NCBI GenBank assembly: GCA_902537235.1 | Contig: CACBAO010000004.1 | Location: forward strand, 43,200 to 107,199 | Reading direction: 5' to 3' | From: an uncultured Alphaproteobacteria bacterium | GTDB lineage: Bacteria; Pseudomonadota; Alphaproteobacteria; Rhodobacterales; Rhodobacteraceae | DNA: 64,000 nt | Shown here: piece by piece, positions 55,469-61,924 of the stretch | Position numbering within the stretch: position 1 is the first letter of the stretch | How the letters are laid out: each line of letters begins with the position of its first letter | Program-made: the position numbers and the translations under genes | The notes under the pieces: model-generated | Databases searched by the model: none | Told to the model about the DNA's origin: nothing | What the model saw: the letters and a program-made list of their open reading frames with translations, nothing else

Positions 55469-55551
55469 GCTCCATCTATTAATCAATAATTTTTTCAAAA
55501 CTCTACAAAGCGGAGTAAGTAAGTCGTTAATATTATTCAGTTAGATGGAGC
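55469..55551 (+). promoter_or_regulatory. Long-range inverted repeat masking a ribosome binding site
   Basis: GCTCCATCTA at 55469-55478 is perfectly complementary to TAGATGGAGC at 55542-55551. The right arm contains the GGAG that serves as ribosome binding site of the gene at 55558. Inside the 63-base loop, ACTC and GAGT can form a second small stem. The structure would hide the site in RNA that includes both arms, as in an RNA thermometer or riboregulator; this is inference. Confidence 0.5.
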
Positions 55552-55557
55552 TTATAA

Positions 55558-55782
55558 ATGAGAAAATGGGAATACTTAGTGTTGGTCGAGAACGTAAGAA
55601 GCTTAAAAAGCTTGCAGGATCTTGCAAAAGATGATCAGTTGTATGCCGATCAATTGCGACAAGGAAATTATGCGCCCTCTTTGAATGAATACGGCGACCA
55701 AGGTTGGGAATTAGTAAGTGCTAGTCGCGTTGGCGGAGGAAGAGCTTTGACCGAATATGTCTTTAAGCGTCCGAAAGAATAA
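55558..55782 (+). CDS. DUF4177-like small protein
   Basis: A 74-residue protein with the compact beta pattern of DUF4177-like proteins: MRKWEYLVLVEN at the start, LNEYGDQGWELVSASRVGG in the middle and EYVFKRPKE at the end. The conserved WELV following a Gly-Xaa-Gly is characteristic. GGAG lies seven bases before the ATG within an inverted repeat. Function of the family is unknown. Confidence 0.72.
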   Translation: MRKWEYLVLVENVRSLKSLQDLAKDDQLYADQLRQGNYAPSLNEYGDQGWELVSASRVGGGRALTEYVFKRPKE

Positions 55783-55832
55783 TGAGATAAAAAGAAGTTG
55801 ATTTAGTTTTCGTATAGGCTGATAATTTTTGC

Positions 55833-57053
55833 ATGAACCTCTTTCAAGGGCATAAAGCAATCGCGGTTCCTCAAAACGTTAAAGCATGGGATATTGATCC
55901 GTATTCAAAGGAAGTCTTACTAAATCCAGAAACATTTTTTAGCGATCTGCGTGAAAAAGGGCCGTTTGTCTACCTTAATAAATATAAAATGCTAGCATGT
56001 GGGCGGTATAAGGAAACAAAGGAAGTCTTCTCGGACCACAAAAGGTTTGTTTCTTCAAGGGGAGTGGGAATTCAAGATTTCAAACTAGAGAAGCCATGGC
56101 GACCACCCTCTGTGGTATTAGAAGTTGACCCTCCTGAGCATACAAAAAATAGGCGATTTCTTACTCGAGCGCTATCGCCAAATAAAATATCTCAACTTAA
56201 AGTTTTTTTTAAAGATTGTGCTGACAAATTGATACGTGAACTATTAGAAAAAAAAGAGATAGATGGCATCTCTGATTTAGCAGAAATATTTCCAACTAGA
56301 GTATTTCCAGAAGCTGTAGGCTTAAAAAAAATCGATAAGGAAACGTTATTGGGGTATGGATCTATGGTTTTTAATGCGCTTGGCCCTGACAACGAATTTC
56401 GTAAAGGTGCAATGGCTAAAGGACTATCTGTCCTTGAAAAAATAAATAAACAATGCCTTGAGGAAAATATTGATACAAAAGGTCTTGCAAAAGAGATTTA
56501 CAGGAGTACAGCAAAAAACTCAGAAGAGGATCAATTAGCAGGAATGTTAGTAAGATCATTATTATCGGCAGGCATCGACACCACGGTGAGTGCAATTGGA
56601 AATTTATTATGGTGCTTAGCAGAAAACCCAGAACAGTTTCAATTAGTAAAAAACGATAAATCATTGGTAGGTAATGCAGTAGAGGAATCCTTACGATTAA
56701 CAAGCCCTGTAAAGGCTTTTTGCCGTACATCTGCTACAGAAACCAAAGTATCTGGTGTAACTATAGAAGAGGGGACAAAAATACTTTGCGTATTAGGATC
56801 AGCGAACACTGATCCTGAAGTGTGGGAAAACTCATATAAATATGATGTTACCCGAAGAACTATAGGCCACTTGGCTCTTGGTGTAGGTGTACACAATTGT
56901 GTGGGTCAAACCTTGGCAAGAGCCGAGATAGCAGCTCTTGCCAGCTCCCTAACTGAACTTGTAAAAGTGATAAAACCTGCGGGTAAAACTACTTGGAAAC
57001 CAAATAATGCTATGAGATCGCTTGAAAGCTTTCCAATTATTCTGGAGACGTAA
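55833..57053 (+). CDS. Cytochrome P450, CYP199-like (para-methoxybenzoate demethylase group)
   Basis: A 406-residue P450 closely resembling the CYP199A group in SSRGVGIQDFKLEKPWRPPS, LEVDPPEHTKNR and LLSAGIDTTVSAIGN (I-helix). The ExxR is ESLR and RTIGHLALGVGVHNCVGQ is the heme loop, where Leu replaces the usual Phe of FGxGxHxC. CYP199A enzymes O-demethylate 4-methoxybenzoate to 4-hydroxybenzoate, the PobA substrate, so a link to pobA at 16.2 kb is plausible. No ferredoxin partner is nearby. Its end overlaps a decayed minus-strand gene. Confidence 0.85.
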   Translation: MNLFQGHKAIAVPQNVKAWDIDPYSKEVLLNPETFFSDLREKGPFVYLNKYKMLACGRYKETKEVFSDHKRFVSSRGVGIQDFKLEKPWRPPSVVLEVDPPEHTKNRRFLTRALSPNKISQLKVFFKDCADKLIRELLEKKEIDGISDLAEIFPTRVFPEAVGLKKIDKETLLGYGSMVFNALGPDNEFRKGAMAKGLSVLEKINKQCLEENIDTKGLAKEIYRSTAKNSEEDQLAGMLVRSLLSAGIDTTVSAIGNLLWCLAENPEQFQLVKNDKSLVGNAVEESLRLTSPVKAFCRTSATETKVSGVTIEEGTKILCVLGSANTDPEVWENSYKYDVTRRTIGHLALGVGVHNCVGQTLARAEIAALASSLTELVKVIKPAGKTTWKPNNAMRSLESFPIILET

Positions 57054-57369
57054 CGTTTAAATCACTCCAAACTTCGTACCCCCTATACCCAGAAGCTTTT
57101 GCAATAAACTGACCCCCTACTTTTCCCCATTGACCATGAAATTTTTGGCATTTTTCATATGCATCATAATTGCTGTACGTCCATATGATTGTTATTCTAA
57201 TTACATCATCACCCTGGACCCTAGAAGCACGTTGTGAAATTTGTCCATTATCACGAAGAAACTCAATAGCTTTCTTGTTCTAGAAAGTTCTGAACTTTCC
57301 TAACTAATTATCATAATGAACCTCTGAGGGAAAGGTACCCAAAACTACTCTAGTGAAAACATCTGACAT
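57037..57369 (-). pseudogene. Small ABM/dimeric barrel-like gene broken by two in-frame TAG codons
   Basis: On the minus strand an ATG at 57369 opens a 111-codon frame that ends in TAA at 57037. TAG stops interrupt it at codons 22 and 30. Around them the translation is protein-like: MSDVFTRVVLGTFPSEVH before, and DVIRITIIWTYSNYDAYEKC and FIAKASGYRGYEVW after, which looks like a small antibiotic-biosynthesis-monooxygenase/ferredoxin-like barrel. Apart from this remnant, the 484-base stretch between the P450 and the next gene holds nothing recognisable. Confidence 0.7.
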
Positions 57370-57537
57370 GATAAGACTATCTTAGGAATAATGGGAAAAG
57401 ATAATAGCAAGACCAAGAACCCAATTTTATTAGGTAGATCTTAGAATTAATTTCAATTGATAAGCTATGCGAGCACACTATCTTTTGTAACAATAGTGAT
57501 TTAATGAAAAAATGTAAGAGCTTTGAATAGACGAAGT

Positions 57538-58104
57538 ATGCCTCAAACAAACAGAAAATCAGATATTAACCTAATTGCTCCCATTGCAGTTTTTTTGGGC
57601 ATGCTAATGATTTTACCCACAAATATATGCCTTTCTGAGCCGAGAACATGGGAGAATTTAGTCGAGAGAAAAACCCAATTTTTCGAGAAATTCACCAATA
57701 CCCCATTCAATGGGGAAATTGAGGTTTATTGGCCGAATGGTCATCTCAAAGAAACTGGAAAGATTAAAAATGGAAAGAAGGATAATCTCTGGGAATATTA
57801 CCATGAGAATGGAAAAACAAAAGAGATTGAGTTTTTTACTCTTGGAAAATTAAATGGCACAAGAGAGCAGTATGGTAGTGGTGGTCAACTTTTCATAAAA
57901 GCAACTTATAAGGATGGTAAGTTGGACGGGCCATGGATTTATATAGATCCATATGACGGTTGGCTTTATAAAAAAGGTCAGTATAAGCTCGGCAAGAAAA
58001 CTGGCACTTGGACATATTATACAATTCTTGGAGATATTGAAAAAACAGAAATATGGAAAAATGGGTTGAAAATCTTTGACTCGACCGATGCAGAGAGTTC
58101 TTAA
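57538..58104 (+). CDS. Secreted YwqK/MORN-like repeat protein
   Basis: From the ATG at 57538 (188 residues; the tracked start is a TTG five codons earlier) it has a signal peptide ending near CLSE. Repeats follow: GEIEVYWPNGHLKETGKI, NLWEYYHENGKTKEIEFF, GTREQYGSGGQLFIKATY and GTWTYYTILGDIEKTE. It is homologous to the protein at 50276. Both lie next to P450 genes. No clear ribosome binding site. Function unknown. Confidence 0.75.
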   Translation: MPQTNRKSDINLIAPIAVFLGMLMILPTNICLSEPRTWENLVERKTQFFEKFTNTPFNGEIEVYWPNGHLKETGKIKNGKKDNLWEYYHENGKTKEIEFFTLGKLNGTREQYGSGGQLFIKATYKDGKLDGPWIYIDPYDGWLYKKGQYKLGKKTGTWTYYTILGDIEKTEIWKNGLKIFDSTDAESS

Positions 58105-58132
58105 GGTTAGATCTTTTTAAAAATGAAAATTC

Positions 58133-58583
58133 CTAGCGACTTTCTAGGCTGGAAAGAAGAGCATTCAGCCTCTTAGGTATTCCATTACCCTTAAAGGATT
58201 CTAAAATACATTCCGATTTTGATAAGAAAGTCAGCTTTTCCTCACTCCAAATTTCAACTATTGGTGCTAATTCACTTATATTATTAAAGCAGCCTAAGGG
58301 AATACCTACCATACCTTCAATTACTTCAAGAGCTGGCTTATTATAAACACGTACGTTGCATTTTGAGCAATAATAGGCTTTGTTGATAAATTCACTCCGC
58401 CTGCAATTCATAGACATTTGTCTCACCTTCGAATTCGATTTCTTTATCTGCATAAAGATATCCAATGTTTATTTAGCCTGTGAGCCGTCTACAACTCTTG
58501 CAGTTACACTAAACTACTGACATCGGGTCAACATCAGTTTTAAAGCTAAATTGTGTGCAGTGACACCCTTCCTAATGTTTCAT
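58133..58583 (-). pseudogene. Decayed GFA-family (CENP-V/GFA zinc) gene
   Basis: The tracked 110-residue ORF is only the C-terminal half of a GFA-domain protein (FINKAYYCSKCNVRVYNK, then IVEIWSEEKLTF). The N-terminal half lies upstream in another frame: an ATG at 58583 leads into EGCHCTQFSFKTDVDPMSVV, then CNCKSCRRLTG and IEFEGETNVYELQAE. These carry the zinc-ligand cysteines. TAG, TAG and TAA interrupt it at codons 4, 25 and 37, and a frameshift near 58393 joins it to the tracked ORF. Four disruptions make a true pseudogene likely. Confidence 0.8.
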
Positions 58584-58719
58584 TAATAAAAACTCCCTTG
58601 ATGTTTAAACAAGGTGCAACGTAATATTCTTTTTATACATGGAACTAGTCAGTAAGTATATCTCCAAGCAAAACTTGATTTTTAGCCAAATTAAATTAAG
58701 TTCGAGTCAGGAACATTCA

Positions 58720-59268
58720 ATGCAAGCATTATTACAATCCCAAGGAATCCACCACATCACTTTGAATGGTGCGGATAGAAAAACTTCTATCGGATTCTGG
58801 CAAGACATTTTAGGAATGAAGCTTATTTTTGAGCAACCAAACCTAGATGATGAAACTGAAAACCACCTATATTTTGATTGTGGTGACGGGCGAACGGTGA
58901 CCGTTTTTACTAACGAGTCACGAACAGGAAAAACATATCCATTAGGCTCCTCTGTAGGGTCTGTACACCACTTAGCATTCTGGATAAGTCAAAGCACTAT
59001 AAGGGTTGCCGAAAAAAAATTGAAAGAAAAAGGTATTAGTAGTTCTGGTATTAAGGATAGAGGGTTTATGGACTCAATATATTTCCGAGACCCGCTAGGT
59101 TTATTGATTGAACTAGCGAGTTATAAATTTGACCCCCCTCTCGGCTCTACTCATGGACAGGTTTTGGAAAACGCTAATAAACTGCGAGTCTCAAGGGGAG
59201 CAAAGAATATAGAGGATGAAGATATATCAAATGCCCTTATAAGTCTGAGTAAAAGAGGTAATTCATGA
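58720..59268 (+). CDS. VOC-family dioxygenase/glyoxalase-like protein
   Basis: From the ATG at 58720 (AGGA eight bases upstream; the track starts 27 codons earlier) a 182-residue protein. One VOC module is clear: GIHHITLNGADRKTSIGFWQ with the first His ligand, VHHLAFWISQST with the second, and YFRDPLGLLIELASY with the Glu. The C-terminal tail is reminiscent of ring-cleaving dioxygenase PcpA-like or glyoxalase proteins. Substrate unknown. Confidence 0.8.
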   Translation: MQALLQSQGIHHITLNGADRKTSIGFWQDILGMKLIFEQPNLDDETENHLYFDCGDGRTVTVFTNESRTGKTYPLGSSVGSVHHLAFWISQSTIRVAEKKLKEKGISSSGIKDRGFMDSIYFRDPLGLLIELASYKFDPPLGSTHGQVLENANKLRVSRGAKNIEDEDISNALISLSKRGNS

Positions 59269-59314
59269 GACGCCCTCATTTTACTAAAAATTCAAAGATA
59301 TTAGGGCTCAGGAT

Positions 59315-61147
59315 ATGAAGCCAGCCAACTGGATCAATCATAAACAAAAAGCTGATGGACCTCCTCCTTCAAATATTCTGAGTTTTTTCTACTGGGCTCT
59401 AAGAGGGAGTTTCCCCATACTATTTTTATCCGGTATTGTTTCTATTTTGACTGGTTTTATCGAGGTATCTGCAGTGGTCCTTTTAGGACTTCTTATAGAT
59501 GCGGCGTTGGCCTCTTCATTTAATAACCCAATAAGTAGCCAGATCTTGCTTTTAGCATCAGGTTTGCTGTTTTTTTTAGTAATTAGACCAATAATATTTG
59601 GAGCTTTTTCATATACGCAAACAGTCATTGTATCACCAAACATATTCAATTTAATTTTATCAAGACTCCATCGATGGACACTCGGTCAGTCCGTTACTTT
59701 TTTTGAAAATGACTTCGCTGGAAGGATTGCACAAAAAGAAATGCAAACTGCTCGAGCCGCAACAGACGTAGTGATAGAAATCATTCATACTATATTGTTA
59801 GCTTTGGCTTCAGTAGTAGGGGCCGCTCTTATGCTTACAACTGTTGATATAACACTTTCAATAGCTCTATTCGCTTGGTTGGTTGGATATATTTTTCTCA
59901 TTCGATATTTCATGCCCAAGATTAGAAAAAGATCGCGTGAGAAAGCTGGTGCAAGGGCTTTGGTGACTGGACAAATTGTTGATACGGTTACCAATATAAA
60001 AACGGTAAAGTTATTTGCTCATGACAAGAAAGAAGATGATGCGGCAATTAATGCAATGGATAATTTCAGAGACTTTTCTATCAATTATGGTGTTATTGCT
60101 GCCTGGTTTAGGTTCTGTTTAAACGGGCTCTCTGGGGTCTTACCTATAATGTTAGTTGGTGGTAGCCTTTATTATTGGAGTGTAGGCAATGTTTCTGCAG
60201 GCGATATTGCTGCTGCAGGGGCAATATCATTAAGGCTATCACAGATGACTGGATGGGTAAGTTTTACTCTGATGACTTTATATGCAAACCTGGGAGAAGT
60301 TGAAGATGGAGTGAAAACTTTGTCTACATCATATAAATTAGGTGATAAAGATAATGCACCAGACCTTTTGGTATCAAAAGGATCTATAGATTTTAAAAAT
60401 GTAAGCTTTACCTATGGCCAGAATTTAGCTGCGGTAAATAATATTTCTTTGTCTATTCAAGCAGGAGAAAAAATTGGACTTGTGGGAGCTTCTGGAGCCG
60501 GTAAATCTACTTTAGTATCACTCTTACTAAGGCTCTATGAACCGCAAAAGGGAGCCGTATTGATTGATTCCATCAATATAAATGATGTAACTCAATCAAG
60601 TTTGAGAAAGCAAATAGCAATGGTGACTCAGGAAACCGCTCTTTTCAACAGGTCTGCGCGTGACAACATCATGTATGGAAATCCTAACGCAACAGAAAAG
60701 GACCTAATTCGAGCGAGCAGGCAAGCAGAGGCTCATGAGTTCATTCAAGATTTAGAGGATCACAAGGGAAGACAAGGTTATGACGCACATTTAGGAGAAC
60801 AAGGTGTAAAACTATCTGGAGGCCAAAGACAAAGAATTGCTCTTGCGCGAGCAATTTTAAAAGACTCGCCTGTTCTTGTTTTGGATGAGGCTACAAGTGC
60901 CTTGGATAGCGAAGTTGAGCACTCAATACAAAATGCCCTTGAGTTAGTCATGGAGAATAAAACTGTTTTAGCTATTGCGCACCGCTTATCTACTTTGGCG
61001 AAAATGGATAGAATAATTGTTCTTTCAGATGGAAAGATAGTTGAAGAAGGTACACATAAAAAGCTTCTAAAGATTAATGGCTTATATAGACAATACTGGG
61101 ATAAACAGTCGGGAGGTTTTATCACGACTGAACAGGCTGCTGAGTAA
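59315..61147 (+). CDS. ABC exporter, fused permease-ATPase
   Basis: A 610-residue half-transporter of the MsbA/ATM1 type. About six transmembrane helices lie in residues 35-330. The ATPase domain has Walker A GASGAGKSTLVSLLLR (about 395), signature LSGGQRQRIALARAIL, Walker B VLVLDEATSALDSEVE and switch LAIAHRLSTL. It probably works as a homodimer exporting lipids, peptides or drugs. AGGGCTCAGGA precedes the ATG. Confidence 0.9.
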   Translation: MKPANWINHKQKADGPPPSNILSFFYWALRGSFPILFLSGIVSILTGFIEVSAVVLLGLLIDAALASSFNNPISSQILLLASGLLFFLVIRPIIFGAFSYTQTVIVSPNIFNLILSRLHRWTLGQSVTFFENDFAGRIAQKEMQTARAATDVVIEIIHTILLALASVVGAALMLTTVDITLSIALFAWLVGYIFLIRYFMPKIRKRSREKAGARALVTGQIVDTVTNIKTVKLFAHDKKEDDAAINAMDNFRDFSINYGVIAAWFRFCLNGLSGVLPIMLVGGSLYYWSVGNVSAGDIAAAGAISLRLSQMTGWVSFTLMTLYANLGEVEDGVKTLSTSYKLGDKDNAPDLLVSKGSIDFKNVSFTYGQNLAAVNNISLSIQAGEKIGLVGASGAGKSTLVSLLLRLYEPQKGAVLIDSININDVTQSSLRKQIAMVTQETALFNRSARDNIMYGNPNATEKDLIRASRQAEAHEFIQDLEDHKGRQGYDAHLGEQGVKLSGGQRQRIALARAILKDSPVLVLDEATSALDSEVEHSIQNALELVMENKTVLAIAHRLSTLAKMDRIIVLSDGKIVEEGTHKKLLKINGLYRQYWDKQSGGFITTEQAAE

Positions 61148-61234
61148 TGAACCAATTCATATGGTAATTTTGCATTTTTAGTTTGTTACCGATTTGCCGT
61201 TAAGTGTCAAAGTGCTGTTAATAAATTTTAAAAA

Positions 61235-61843
61235 ATGGTGAAAGAGATGGATGAGAAAAGATTAAGAGAGATTTATGGCCCTACTAAGGAAAAAGCTGCA
61301 GCTAAAATTTTAGAAAAATTAGATAGACACTGTGTAAGTTTTATTGAGAACTCATCCTTCGTTATTATTGGAACACTAAATGACCAAAGCATTGACCTAT
61401 CTCCAAAAGGAGACCCCTATGGCTTTGTTAAGGTAATAGAAGACGATCTTTTGGAAATTCCAGATAGGCCCGGCAATAACCGCATAGATGGATTATTGAA
61501 TATTGTTAGAAATAATTTTATTTCTCTGTTGTTCTTAATCCCCAGCGTAAACGAGACATTAAGGGTGCAAGGCAAAGCTGTAATAAGTGAAGATATGGAA
61601 ATTAGAAAAAGACACAGATTAAAAACCAATGTTCCCAAAACAGTTCTGCAAGTCAAAGTTACCCAAGCACATCTACACTGTGGAAAATCAATGTTGAGAG
61701 GAAGCTTATGGCATTTTGATAAATGGCCCAGAACGCGTCCTATTCCAACCCTTTTTGAAATGATAGAAGATCAAACAGGTATTGAATGCGAGATCAAGGA
61801 GGATAAAGATATTATTGCTCAATACCGCAAGGATCTTTACTGA
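61235..61843 (+). CDS. Pyridoxamine-5'-phosphate oxidase-like flavoprotein
   Basis: A 202-residue split-barrel protein of the PPOX family, apparently the MSMEG_1061-like FMN group: FVIIGTLNDQSIDLSPKGDP near residue 42, LEIPDRPGNNRIDGLLNIV near 75 and VTQAHLHCGKSMLRGSLW near 148. Related split-barrel proteins bind FMN or F420. It might therefore use the F420 made by the genes at 19-22 kb, but nothing in the sequence decides this. An ATG four codons downstream is an equally possible start. Confidence 0.8.
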   Translation: MVKEMDEKRLREIYGPTKEKAAAKILEKLDRHCVSFIENSSFVIIGTLNDQSIDLSPKGDPYGFVKVIEDDLLEIPDRPGNNRIDGLLNIVRNNFISLLFLIPSVNETLRVQGKAVISEDMEIRKRHRLKTNVPKTVLQVKVTQAHLHCGKSMLRGSLWHFDKWPRTRPIPTLFEMIEDQTGIECEIKEDKDIIAQYRKDLY

Positions 61844-61924
61844 CTAATCCTAATCATAAAATTAGTTTTCAAAGGATACAATTTGAATTAGCCTATTTAT
61901 TTAGTGATTTTTGGAGGAGTTACG

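Noticed and set aside
57037-58583. TAG reassignment as an explanation for the interrupted genes
   Set aside because: TAG terminates other genes here, the GFA gene also has TAA and a frameshift, and no long genes are interrupted by TAG.
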